Shown: piece by piece, positions 54,879 through 63,701 of the stretch
Numbering within the stretch: the first letter of the stretch is position 1
Layout of the letters: each line of letters starts with the position of its first letter
DNA from: Zavarzinella sp.
GTDB taxonomy: Bacteria > Planctomycetota > Planctomycetia > Gemmatales > Gemmataceae
DNA: 64,000 nucleotides
Direction of reading: 5' to 3'
NCBI GenBank assembly: GCA_041399155.1
Contig: JAWKTI010000005.1
Coordinates: 186,001 to 250,000, forward strand
Notes under the pieces: model-generated
What the model saw: the letters and a program-made list of their open reading frames with translations, nothing else
Database searches by the model: none
What the model was told of the DNA's origin: nothing
Made by a program: the position numbers and the translations under genes

Positions 54879-57800
54879 ATGAATCCAAATGAAATCAACC
54901 CAGAACTCGCCACGGACCACCAAATTCAGAAAAGCATTATGGACTTGCAGCAAACCGAAACCTTCCGTCCATCAAAAGATACTGATCCGGTGCAAAATCC
55001 CATTGCAGAAGAATTCCCCTCAATTGATGGTTATCAGATTGACCGCCTGATCGCCACTGGCGGCATGGGGTGCGTCTATCAGGGACGTGAAATTGCCCTC
55101 GACCGAGAAGTGGCAATCAAAACACTGCTTCCCAAAGCAAATTCTGAAAGATTTCTCATCGAATCGAAAATCACTGCAAAATTACCCCACCCAAATATCC
55201 CTGCGGTCTACCAGATCGGCACACTTGACAGTGGGGCACCTTTTCTGGCGATGAAACTGGTGCAGGGGGAAACTCTCGACAAGTTGTTGAAGAACCGAAC
55301 AGAAGAAACAGCAAACCAGTCGAAACTGATCCAGATTTTTGAACAGATTGCTCAGGCCGTGGGTTTTGCCCACTCCAAAGGGGTGGTGCACCGCGATTTG
55401 AAGCCACTGAACGTGATGATCGGTGCGTTCGGCGAAGTTCAGGTGATGGATTGGGGGCTGGCGAAGGATAATTCTGCAGAAATCACCCTCACTTCCGATT
55501 TGGGGCAGACCGAAGCCCACCTGACCCATGCGGGAACGATTATGGGAACGCCGAAGTTTATGTCGCCGGAGCAGGCCAGAGGGGAAGCAGTTGACGCACG
55601 GTCGGATGTGTTTGCCCTGGGGGCGATTCTGACGGTGATTTTGACAGGGAAATCCGTTTTTGAAGCTGAAAACGCGAAAGCCACCATTGCAATGGCGGCA
55701 GCAGGCAACACGCAGCCCGCAGTGGAACGTCTGCAGGCCTGTGGGGCCGATCAGGGGTTGATCGATATCGCACTGGATTGTCTGGAAGTGAACCCGGAAG
55801 ATCGCCCACCCCACGCAGGGAAGGTGGCCACGGCGGTACGGAATTATCAACGGTCTGTGGAGAAACAATACCGCAAAACGATCGCCGAAAAGGCCGCCGC
55901 AGCCACCAAAGAACAGGAACGGCGTGTGCGTGGGAAGATCCTTCGATACGGCACCTCCGCACTGGTGATTATTCTGGTTGCAGGAATCATCGGTACCACC
56001 ATTGGCATGGTGCGGGCAAACCAGGCACGTGCTCAGGAAGATATTCAGAAAAAGCGTGCCATTGCCAATGCACAAGAAGCTCAGGAAGAGGCAATTACCA
56101 CCCGCGCCACGCTGGACTTTTTGCAACGCGATTTCTTCCAGATCAGCTCCGCCCGTGGGCAGCACCGTCTGGAAGAAGGGAAAGTCCCGATCAATCCGGA
56201 CATTACCTTGAAAGAAGCTGTGCTTCGCGCCACGAATGTGATCAACGGGCGGTTTACCAACCAGCCAAAAGTAGAAGCGGAATTGCGTACCACACTGGCA
56301 AATACGCTCGATGAAATTGGCGAAAAAGAGATCGCACTGGAAAATGCCAAAAAAGGCTATGAGGTGGCGTTGAAAGCATTTGGCCCCCACCACCAGATGA
56401 CGTTGTATGTCCGCACCACCGTCGCAAGGTTAAGCAACCTGCCGCTGGATGCGTTTGAAAAGGAATGCAAAGAAATCCTGGCCCTGCAGCAACAGTACTT
56501 GTCTGATTTTCACCAGGATACTTTGTTTACTCATTTGTTGATTGCGGACTGTTTTGCACAGCGTGGCGAATTCACTAAGTATTCAGAAATTGTGCAATGG
56601 GTTTACAAGACACAAGTGGCGCAATTCGGAGAACACCACCCCACTACTGTTTATACCTTCAAGAAGATTACTGATGGCAATATGCTGGGGCAGGATCTTG
56701 ATCAGATATTATCTTCTTTAAATTCGATACTGGACCATCAAACATCGACACTGGGAGCAGATCATCCGGATTTGATCGAAACTTATCAGCAACTAGCTAC
56801 AATCTCAATGTTGAAAGGGTCGATTGAAAAAGCAAGTAATTATTCTACAAGAACTATTGATATCGCCAAAAAAAACTATGGAGAAAAACATGCCATTACA
56901 CGTTTGGCAAGATGTAATAGTTCTGAATTAATATACGCATCAGACAAGATCAACGAATATTTGCCAATCGTTAAAGAAATTTGTAATGAGGCAATAGAAC
57001 TGGATGCACCGATATCAGAAATAATTTTTTACGAGAAAAAACTGTTGTATGGATACACCATTGCAAAAAATTATCAGGAAGTTATTGAGCGATCACCTGA
57101 GCTTGTGATGACTTGCCAAAATCACCAGCTGCACGCTGATTGTCTGGAGATAATGTGGTATTGGATGAAATCTGCAAGATCCCTAAAAAATGATGATGAA
57201 GCAAATCGAATTAAAAAAGAAGCACTTGATTATATCAGTATTTATGTACAGAATCCAAATTTTGCTGATAGATTTGTCAACAAATTTAATACGCCGGATT
57301 TACCCATCATCAATTTCAGTCTGGATGTGGACCAATCTAGAATCCCAGAAGGTATTCTGAAGGACGTTCTAGTGCTTATTCAAGAATGCAATAAACTACC
57401 AGAACTGATTAGTCGAAAAAGATATGCAGAAGCGGCCAAAACATTAGACAACACACTCCAAACAATTGACGAAAAGTTCCCTTATCTATCAGAACAATTT
57501 CAACCACAATCAGAATATCTCGTAAATTTGTATTCATTAGCAGGCCTTATTGATTTTAAAAACAAAAATTTTTCATCCGCATTACGCCACCAGATACGGA
57601 GTCGGGAAATTATTCATAAAATTCATGGCGATTCCCACTTGCTATATGCAGAACAAATTCAAGCAATTGGTGTCACTCAAATCCAGCTCATGCAGCAGGA
57701 AGAATCCTATCCCAATTTTGTCAAGGCCTACGAAATTCGCAAGAAGCAATTGCCAGAAAGCGACCCCTTGTTGTTAGAAAGCACCCGCGACATGGCGTGG

Positions 57801-58610
57801 GTATTGGAACAGCAGAATAAGCACGGTGATGCACTGCAATACCGCCTGGTGTGCCTGAAATCCACCAGACAGATCCTGGGGGAATCCAACCCCGCAGTGC
57901 TGCAGGCGATGAAAGATGTTATTGCAATCTATCAACTTCTGAAGGAATCAGAACTCGAACTCGATATGCAGCGACAGCTTGTGGAGTGGGCACGGATTCA
58001 TCTGCCGGAAAACGACGACAAGCACATGTACGAGATGCGGGAACTGGCAATCAAGCAATTCCATGCTGGCCAGCAAGAGGATGCATTCAGCAATTTCCAG
58101 ACAGCCCACTGTCTGCGGGAACTGGCATTTGGCAAGGCCGACCCAAGGACATTAGAAAGCCTGCGTGATGTGGCATGGCTGCATGAAGTACAGGACAATT
58201 TTCAGGATGCATATGCCATTTATCAGGAAGTGTACAGCCGCTGGCTGGGCGTGCGTGGGGCAGCAGACGAAAATACGCTCCTTGCAGCCTGCGAATTTGC
58301 CAATTTTGCTGAACGATGTTCACAATACTCTGTGGCGAAAGAAGTCTTTGAATCAAATCTTATGGCAATCAACACCCTTCCTGAAAAAAAACACACTTTT
58401 CTAGTGCATCGTTGCCATGCCTGGTCTTTGGGGCTGCTGGGTTTTCTGGAAGCCAGGGAGAAAAATTATGATGCAGCGATTAAACACCTTGAAAATTCGC
58501 TTGCGTTGATTGAAAAGCATCAACTGGAACAAAATTCCCATACTGCAAGTGAAAAAAACCGTTACGAACGCCTTTTGAAAGCTCTGATGAAGAAGAAGCA
58601 GCCGAAATGA
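54879..58610 (+). CDS. Giant Ser/Thr kinase with membrane helix and kinesin-light-chain-type TPR repeats
   Basis: About 1,243 residues. The kinase domain runs from about residue 50 to 330: LIATGGMGCVYQ, REVAIKTLLP, HRDLKPLNVMIG, the DWG variant VMDWGLAK instead of DFG, and FMSPEQARG. A membrane helix (LVIILVAGIIGTTIGMV) and a coiled coil follow. The exported part is a long array of 42-residue TPR units of the kinesin light chain type (AFGPHHQMTLYVRTTVA; TLGADHPDLIETYQQLA; ILGESNPAVLQAMKDV). DNA from about 56500 to 57700 is visibly AT-richer than both ends. I start at ATG 54879 with TGGAGC upstream. The gene separates two copies of the asnS 5' end. Confidence 0.85.
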   Translation: MNPNEINPELATDHQIQKSIMDLQQTETFRPSKDTDPVQNPIAEEFPSIDGYQIDRLIATGGMGCVYQGREIALDREVAIKTLLPKANSERFLIESKITAKLPHPNIPAVYQIGTLDSGAPFLAMKLVQGETLDKLLKNRTEETANQSKLIQIFEQIAQAVGFAHSKGVVHRDLKPLNVMIGAFGEVQVMDWGLAKDNSAEITLTSDLGQTEAHLTHAGTIMGTPKFMSPEQARGEAVDARSDVFALGAILTVILTGKSVFEAENAKATIAMAAAGNTQPAVERLQACGADQGLIDIALDCLEVNPEDRPPHAGKVATAVRNYQRSVEKQYRKTIAEKAAAATKEQERRVRGKILRYGTSALVIILVAGIIGTTIGMVRANQARAQEDIQKKRAIANAQEAQEEAITTRATLDFLQRDFFQISSARGQHRLEEGKVPINPDITLKEAVLRATNVINGRFTNQPKVEAELRTTLANTLDEIGEKEIALENAKKGYEVALKAFGPHHQMTLYVRTTVARLSNLPLDAFEKECKEILALQQQYLSDFHQDTLFTHLLIADCFAQRGEFTKYSEIVQWVYKTQVAQFGEHHPTTVYTFKKITDGNMLGQDLDQILSSLNSILDHQTSTLGADHPDLIETYQQLATISMLKGSIEKASNYSTRTIDIAKKNYGEKHAITRLARCNSSELIYASDKINEYLPIVKEICNEAIELDAPISEIIFYEKKLLYGYTIAKNYQEVIERSPELVMTCQNHQLHADCLEIMWYWMKSARSLKNDDEANRIKKEALDYISIYVQNPNFADRFVNKFNTPDLPIINFSLDVDQSRIPEGILKDVLVLIQECNKLPELISRKRYAEAAKTLDNTLQTIDEKFPYLSEQFQPQSEYLVNLYSLAGLIDFKNKNFSSALRHQIRSREIIHKIHGDSHLLYAEQIQAIGVTQIQLMQQEESYPNFVKAYEIRKKQLPESDPLLLESTRDMAWVLEQQNKHGDALQYRLVCLKSTRQILGESNPAVLQAMKDVIAIYQLLKESELELDMQRQLVEWARIHLPENDDKHMYEMRELAIKQFHAGQQEDAFSNFQTAHCLRELAFGKADPRTLESLRDVAWLHEVQDNFQDAYAIYQEVYSRWLGVRGAADENTLLAACEFANFAERCSQYSVAKEVFESNLMAINTLPEKKHTFLVHRCHAWSLGLLGFLEAREKNYDAAIKHLENSLALIEKHQLEQNSHTASEKNRYERLLKALMKKKQPK

Positions 58611-58626
58611 CTTCCCCCCGCGAACC

Positions 58627-58765
58627 ATTCCAACCGTTCTGTCCCACCATAACATAGTGGGAGAGGTGAAAATATGGAAGTGATCAGCGTTTCGGCTGCC
58701 CGACAGGCAGGCAGCGTGGGCAAAACAGTCACCGTACGTGGCTGGGTGCGGACTCGGCGTGATTC
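58627..58765 (+). repeat. Direct repeat copy 2: upstream region and 5' end of the intact asnS
   Basis: This matches 54619-54758. Here the sequence continues into the full asnS gene, so the insertion has rebuilt an intact gene with its own leader. Confidence 0.88.
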
Positions 58766-60065
58766 TAAAGGTGGTTTCAGCTTCATCGAACTGAACGATG
58801 GCTCCTGCCAGGGTAACCTGCAGGTGGTAGCACCCGGGGAACTGGCAAATTATGAGAGCGAAGTGAAAAAAATCCCCACAGGTGCCAGCATTGTAGCGGT
58901 GGGAGAAGTTCTTGCCTCACCTGCAAAGGGACAGGCGACGGAACTACGTGCCACGTCGATTGAACTGATTGGCACCGCCGATCCGGAAACCTTTCCGCTG
59001 CAAAAGAAAGGTCACACCTTTGAATATCTGCGGACAATCGCCCACCTGCGGCCGCGCACCAACACCTTCGGTGCGGTGATGCGGTTGCGGAATCAGGTGA
59101 GCATGTCAATTCACCTGTTTTTTCAGGAACAAGGTTTTTATTACATCCACACCCCCATTATTACCGCCAGCGACTGCGAAGGTGCAGGGGAAATGTTCCG
59201 TGTCAGCACCATTGACCCGGAAAAACCACCCCTGGAAGATGGGAAAGTCGATTACAGCAAAGATTTCTTTCACAAACCGGCATTTCTGACGGTTTCTGGG
59301 CAATTACAGGTGGAAGCTTTCGCCTGTTCATTGTCAAAAGTATACACTTTTGGGCCTACTTTCCGTGCGGAAAACTCGAACACCCCACGGCACCTCGCTG
59401 AATTCTGGATGATTGAACCCGAAATGGCCTTCTACGACCTGCAGGACAATATGTCTTTAGCAGAAGCCTTTCTGAAAAGAATTATTCGGGACGCACTGAC
59501 GCACTGTGCGGAGGACCTGGAGTTTTTCAACGCACGCGTGGATACCGGCCTGCTGGAACGCCTCAACCACGTGCTGGCGAACGATTTTCTGCGAATTCCG
59601 TACACTGAAGCGGTGGATATTCTGCTGAAAGCGAACAAAACCTGGGAATATCCCGTGGCCTGGGGCAAGGATTTGCAGTCAGAACATGAGAGATTCCTCA
59701 CAGAGCAGCACTTTAAGCAGCCAATTATCATTTACAACTACCCACGGACGCTCAAACCATTTTACATGCGTGTGAATGACGATGAAAAAACCGTGGCAGC
59801 GATGGACGTTCTGGTGCCTGGCGTGGGGGAAATTATTGGGGGCAGCCAACGCGAAGAACGCCTGGATCTGCTGCACACCCGCATGCAGGAACAACACCTG
59901 GATATCGAAGCCTATTCCTGGTACGCCGACCTGAGACGATTCGGTACTGTGCCGCACGCGGGCTTTGGCCTGGGCCTGGAACGAATGATCCTGTTTTTAA
60001 GCGGGATGGCGAACATCCGCGACGTCATCCCGTACCCACGCACTCCAGGGAATGCAGAGTTTTAA
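58674..60065 (+). CDS. asnS: Asparaginyl-tRNA synthetase
   Basis: A 463-residue class IIb aminoacyl-tRNA synthetase that charges tRNA-Asn in the cytoplasm. The N-terminal anticodon-binding OB fold has TVRGWVRTRRDSKGGFSFIELNDGSC. Class II motif 2 is FGPTFRAENSNTPRHLAEFWMIEPE, which selects Asn over Asp. Motif 3 is GFGLGLERMILFLSGMANIRDVIPYPR. The length is normal. Its leader and first 31 codons are duplicated at 54619-54758, on the far side of the kinase-TPR gene. GAGAGG is the ribosome site. Confidence 0.95.
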   Translation: MEVISVSAARQAGSVGKTVTVRGWVRTRRDSKGGFSFIELNDGSCQGNLQVVAPGELANYESEVKKIPTGASIVAVGEVLASPAKGQATELRATSIELIGTADPETFPLQKKGHTFEYLRTIAHLRPRTNTFGAVMRLRNQVSMSIHLFFQEQGFYYIHTPIITASDCEGAGEMFRVSTIDPEKPPLEDGKVDYSKDFFHKPAFLTVSGQLQVEAFACSLSKVYTFGPTFRAENSNTPRHLAEFWMIEPEMAFYDLQDNMSLAEAFLKRIIRDALTHCAEDLEFFNARVDTGLLERLNHVLANDFLRIPYTEAVDILLKANKTWEYPVAWGKDLQSEHERFLTEQHFKQPIIIYNYPRTLKPFYMRVNDDEKTVAAMDVLVPGVGEIIGGSQREERLDLLHTRMQEQHLDIEAYSWYADLRRFGTVPHAGFGLGLERMILFLSGMANIRDVIPYPRTPGNAEF

Positions 60066-60091
60066 GACGATTCAGATGGTTAACCACTACC

Positions 60092-60255
60092 GTCATGCTT
60101 GCATAGGTGGGAATCCAGAAGACTATCAGTAGTACCCAATTAACCTTACTATCCGTAAACGTCATTCCCGCGAAGGCGGGAATCCAGAAGACTATCAGTA
60201 GTACTCAATTAACCTTACTATCCGTAAACGTCATTCCCGCGAAGGCGGGAATCCA
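60092..60255. repeat. Tandem 69-bp repeat with strong palindromic hairpins
   Basis: Three units start at 60092, 60161 and 60230 with an exact 69-bp period. The second and third units carry GTCATTCCCGCGAAGGCGGG followed by AATCCA, whose ATTCCCGC/GCGGGAAT arms form a perfect 8-bp stem around GAAG. The first hairpin is degenerate. The linkers are almost identical (one base differs). This resembles widespread REP-type palindromes and lies 26 bp after the asnS stop, where it could end transcription. Confidence 0.85.
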
Positions 60256-60345
60256 GGGCAAGTGACCAAGATTGCAATCAGAACCCCTGCACTCTCATTT
60301 TTTCTTCATTTTTGAAAAAAATACATTTTTACTCTTGAATCACTT

Positions 60346-62016
60346 TTGTACTTCTGTCAAAGTAACTCTGACTTGCCTGAGACCCGAAACTTGCCTTCAT
60401 CGCTCTCCTGTTCCCGTTGTTCCACCCTGATACCTGTGGGTGTGCTCACCTGCCCCAGTTGTGGGGAAGGTGTTCAAAACTATTCAATTACAGATGAGAA
60501 ATCCGGTACAGTAACCATTACGGAACTGACAGCCCCCACGCAGGATATTACTGTTGGTGATGATGCACCTACCGTTGATGCACCCAGCAAAACCTCCCCT
60601 GCAATATCGGAATACGACGAAGAAATTGAGCAATTACCCCACGCACCGGTGATTCCGGGCTACCGACTCTATAAAGAGCTGGGTGAAGGGGGCATGGGGG
60701 CCGTGTTTCTGGCCCAACAACGGCTGACGCGGAAATTGTTTGCCGTCAAAGTAATGCTGGACCACCGCAGGCAAAGCGAACACAATATCGAGCGGTTCCG
60801 ACGCGAAGCCCGTTCTCAGGCTCTGATCAACCACCCCAACGTGGTTACCGTGCACCACGTTGGCCCGCAGGAAGAAGTGCCCTACTTCGCCATGGAATAT
60901 CTGGCGGCCAATTCCCTCAGCGAACTGCTGAAAGCCGGCCCACTGCCGCCGGAACGGGCTGCGACAATCATCCGCGATTGCTGCCGTGGTGTTCAGGCAG
61001 CGCACCAGTCGGGCACAATCCACCGTGATTTGAAACCAGGCAACATACTCCTTTCAGAAGATGGCACCGCCAAAGTGGCTGACTTTGGTCTGGCAAAGAC
61101 CCTGGGCGACGACACGGTTACCATGTCCAACGCGGTGATGGGTACCCTCAGGTACATGTCCCCACAGCAGGCGAAGGGGGACAAAGCAACGGAACTGTGC
61201 GACATTTTTGCCCTGGGGGCCACCCTGCACAGTGTATTAACAAAATTTAATCCCTTTCAGGATCTGGCAGATGAAAAGCAGATTCTAGCCAAAAAAGCCG
61301 CTGCAACAGACAGTCTGCTTCCACCGGTGAACAAACTAGATAGCACGATTTGCCCTATTTTAAGTGCTATTGTAGATAAGGCCACCGCCCACAACCCGAA
61401 AGATCGCTACCAGACAGCAGATGATTTTGCAAACGACCTCGATGCCTGGCTGCAAAACGAACCCACGCATGCCAAGCCACTGACTGGATTGCGAAAACTC
61501 CGCTGGCGCGTGCGAAAGCACCGCAGGCAGATTGCCCTAGCGCTCCTGATCCTGCTGGCAGGCAGCGCTACCAGCTATGCGGTAATAATCGCTAACAAAA
61601 ATAGCGCGAACCAAAAGCCCGTTGCCACTGTCGATCCGCTGGAAATCATGGAGCGGGACTTGGCAAACCTGAAGGTGGGCGAAAAGTACGAAGTGGTTGG
61701 CCCCACCGGCAAACCGAAGTGGATTAATTGGGAAGTGGGAGAATCCACATTAGGAACCACCATTACCGGTGACGGCGCAGCCAGCTTCCAGACGCAGCTC
61801 TATTCAATGTTGACCCTAGTTCGTGATCCAATGCACGATCGCTATCGGGTTTCATTTGAATTGCGGCATTGCACATTTCCTGATCAAGAATCTCAAATTG
61901 GTTTTTATTTCGGTCTTGATAAAAGCAAAACAAGCAACGATGAGGATGCCTGGCGCGATTTACGTTCGCTACAGGGATTTTTGGCCACTTGGGCAAGATA
62001 CTCCTCAGCGTATTAA
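60346..62016 (+). CDS. Ser/Thr kinase with N-terminal zinc ribbon and membrane helix (tail frame-broken)
   Basis: A 556-residue kinase. Two Cys pairs (CSRC and CPSC) form a zinc ribbon at the N-terminus. The kinase domain (about 103-370) has LGEGGMGAVFLA, FAVKVML, HRDLKPGNIL, VADFGLAK and YMSPQQAKG. A membrane helix (IALALLILLAGSATSYAVIIA) and an exported region follow. The last 20 codons before the stop differ from what follows in another frame, so the true C-terminal domain has been cut off (next entry). The start is a TTG at 60346; no ATG is available in frame, so the exact N-terminus is uncertain. Confidence 0.8.
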   Translation: MYFCQSNSDLPETRNLPSSLSCSRCSTLIPVGVLTCPSCGEGVQNYSITDEKSGTVTITELTAPTQDITVGDDAPTVDAPSKTSPAISEYDEEIEQLPHAPVIPGYRLYKELGEGGMGAVFLAQQRLTRKLFAVKVMLDHRRQSEHNIERFRREARSQALINHPNVVTVHHVGPQEEVPYFAMEYLAANSLSELLKAGPLPPERAATIIRDCCRGVQAAHQSGTIHRDLKPGNILLSEDGTAKVADFGLAKTLGDDTVTMSNAVMGTLRYMSPQQAKGDKATELCDIFALGATLHSVLTKFNPFQDLADEKQILAKKAAATDSLLPPVNKLDSTICPILSAIVDKATAHNPKDRYQTADDFANDLDAWLQNEPTHAKPLTGLRKLRWRVRKHRRQIALALLILLAGSATSYAVIIANKNSANQKPVATVDPLEIMERDLANLKVGEKYEVVGPTGKPKWINWEVGESTLGTTITGDGAASFQTQLYSMLTLVRDPMHDRYRVSFELRHCTFPDQESQIGFYFGLDKSKTSNDEDAWRDLRSLQGFLATWARYSSAY

Positions 62017-62435
62017 AGATAGGCACATTGTTGAAATTGCCGACCATCGGGTGTTGCTGAAAAACCAGGAACATGTTGTTGACGAACGCATTCTGAGTCT
62101 GCCCGGCGGACCATACAGCAAGCTACCTTTCAGTTTGTTCTTTGTACCAATGAACGACTTCCAAAAAATGAATGTATTTCGAAAATTCTGGATCGATTTC
62201 AGCCCCCGAGAATATCGTTGTGAATATGCAATTCGCCGACCACCTCCAATCATTGGATATGCCAGTTAGTGTTATGGATCAACATAAGCGAAAGAATTTT
62301 TTGACCAGCCAGCTACAAGATGGCACTACTGCTACATTCAACAAATGGCATTCCAGAAGTGGTTTCGGTGTGTATGCCAAAAATGCGACTATAGCATTTC
62401 GAAATATAATCTTTGAAAAATTACCAAGCAACTAG
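62017..62435 (+). pseudogene. Frame-shifted C-terminal domain of the preceding kinase
   Basis: After about 61965 the reading continues in a second frame (YRDFWPLGQDTPQRIKDRHIVEI to RRPPPIIG). From about 62250 it continues in a third (VMDQHKRKNFLTSQLQDG to FGVYAKNATIAFRNIIFEKLPSN), stopping at 62435. The end is typical of concanavalin-like (DUF1080/LamG) domains attached to planctomycete kinases. Two indels, or two sequencing errors, explain this. The kinase domain itself is intact. Confidence 0.6.
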
Positions 62436-62448
62436 GAGAATCTTTAGT

Positions 62449-62844
62449 ATGAATATTTTCAAAAAGCTATGGAACTGGCTATTTGGCTGGCTGATCAGAG
62501 TTGGACCATTAACGAACATTGGAGGCGGTGTCAATGTATACGCCCCAATTGGTGGAGAAACTGTCGGTAGAACTTTTTACATAGATGGCACTAGTCCAGG
62601 CATGTCACCCAACCAAGTTAATTGGAGCTTATTCGAATTTGATAACACTGCAGCAATCCAATCCGGCAATTTTTCTGTAACTGGTGCATTTTCACATCGT
62701 TTAACGTTGAATCAGATTAATGAATCGAACAACCCACATATTTTGAAACTATATTCAGGAATGTCGGGCAATGCTAAAGATTTTGAGCTATATATCGTTA
62801 ATATTGATCCAGTAATAGAGACAGAAACAATATCGTTTCCATAA
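62449..62844 (+). CDS. Small beta-rich protein, unknown
   Basis: About 131 residues. It begins with an aromatic amphipathic helix (FKKLWNWLFGWLIRV), then a beta-rich domain (NVYAPIGGETVGRTFYIDGTSP; FELYIVNIDPVIET) that resembles an Ig- or carbohydrate-binding-like sandwich. A TAGGAGA site precedes the ATG. The DNA is clearly AT-richer than the kinase upstream, suggesting foreign origin. It is followed by another small AT-rich gene. Confidence 0.6.
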   Translation: MNIFKKLWNWLFGWLIRVGPLTNIGGGVNVYAPIGGETVGRTFYIDGTSPGMSPNQVNWSLFEFDNTAAIQSGNFSVTGAFSHRLTLNQINESNNPHILKLYSGMSGNAKDFELYIVNIDPVIETETISFP

Positions 62845-62905
62845 TACAAATAGATGTTTTATTTTATAGAATTATTATTGCCTCATGAATCATTAGGGAA
62901 ATATC

Positions 62906-63199
62906 ATGGCAAAAAATGTAAAAGTTGAGGGAACCGTCAATAGTTCATACAGAAACAATGTTATAAAAGTTAAGTGTGTATTATACAGACGCAACGCAAT
63001 GGGTAGAATAATTGGCAAATTTCAAGCATATCAGGATGCAACTTATGACTCTGGTACAGGTTCATATATGGTTACGTTTCCAAATGTGCCTGAAGCTCCG
63101 GGGATGAGTCCCCAAAGATATGTCGTGAAAGTAGATATCATTTTTCAGACAAATACTCAGCGAGATACCTCTCATTGCCGTTCAGTAGACGTTACCTGA
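62906..63199 (+). CDS. Small beta-rich protein, unknown
   Basis: A 97-residue protein with alternating strands (VKVEGTVNSSYRNNVIKVKCVLYRRN; YVVKVDIIFQTNTQRD) and no signal peptide. The ATTAGGGA site before ATG 62906 fits. AT-rich like its neighbour, and probably co-inherited with it. No family was recognised. Confidence 0.55.
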   Translation: MAKNVKVEGTVNSSYRNNVIKVKCVLYRRNAMGRIIGKFQAYQDATYDSGTGSYMVTFPNVPEAPGMSPQRYVVKVDIIFQTNTQRDTSHCRSVDVT

Positions 63200-63238
63200 T
63201 TATTTTTTGTAGCACGTCAGGTAATAACTCAATTGAAA

Positions 63239-63701
63239 CTAAAAAATTACGACATCTTCAATTGGGAATAAGCCAGTAGGACAAGCATCCGGCAGTTCAT
63301 TGACCTGGACTCCAGCTACTTCCATTTCCGAATCGCTGATCAGGGTGTTGGGTTCGTCGCGGTGCTTCAACAGCTGCATAACTTCCCTGGCATTCAGTTG
63401 CGTGGTCATGTCGCTGGGATCTACACCCGTGGGTGGGCTTTGTGTATTAGAACGAGGTGATCGACACCTGATCGTTCGGCAGCAGTGCGACACGCCAAAT
63501 CAGCTGACTATTGACTTGGGTGCTGATGGTGCTGCCCAGATCACGAATCATTACCAGTCCATCGGCCAGTAGAATCGCACGATGCACCTTGGAAGTGCTT
63601 TTGCGATCGAGCAGCAGGTCCCAGTTTTTCTTGCGACTAATGACAGTTCTTTTCTTCACCAGATGAAATTCCTGGCCATCTGATGGAATCTGCCGTGCTT
63701 T
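63239..63701 (-). pseudogene. FHA-domain protein remnant, frameshifted
   Basis: On the minus strand the frame after an in-frame stop at 63702-63704 gives a degraded FHA domain: RTVISRKKNWDLLLDRKSTSKVHRAILLADGLVMIRDLGST, where SRxH and the NG-T-x-VN loop are altered. It ends at a stop at 63447. Another frame continues it (PRSNTQSPPTGVDPSDMTTQLNARE to PIEDVVIF) to 63239. FHA domains bind phosphothreonine and would pair with the kinases here, but this copy has lost its start, key residues and frame. Confidence 0.6.

Noticed and set aside
54490..54888. Minus-strand open frame over the asnS repeat (possible gene remnant ending LLRNQVY)
   Set aside because: Part of it is simply the complement of the asnS duplicate and of kinase upstream DNA; the remaining 35 residues are too few to assign.
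55182..56393. A 403-codon minus-strand open frame opposite the kinase-TPR gene
   Set aside because: It lies wholly antisense to clear kinase motifs, has no recognisable domain and has a Cys/His/Phe-rich composition typical of a shadow frame.
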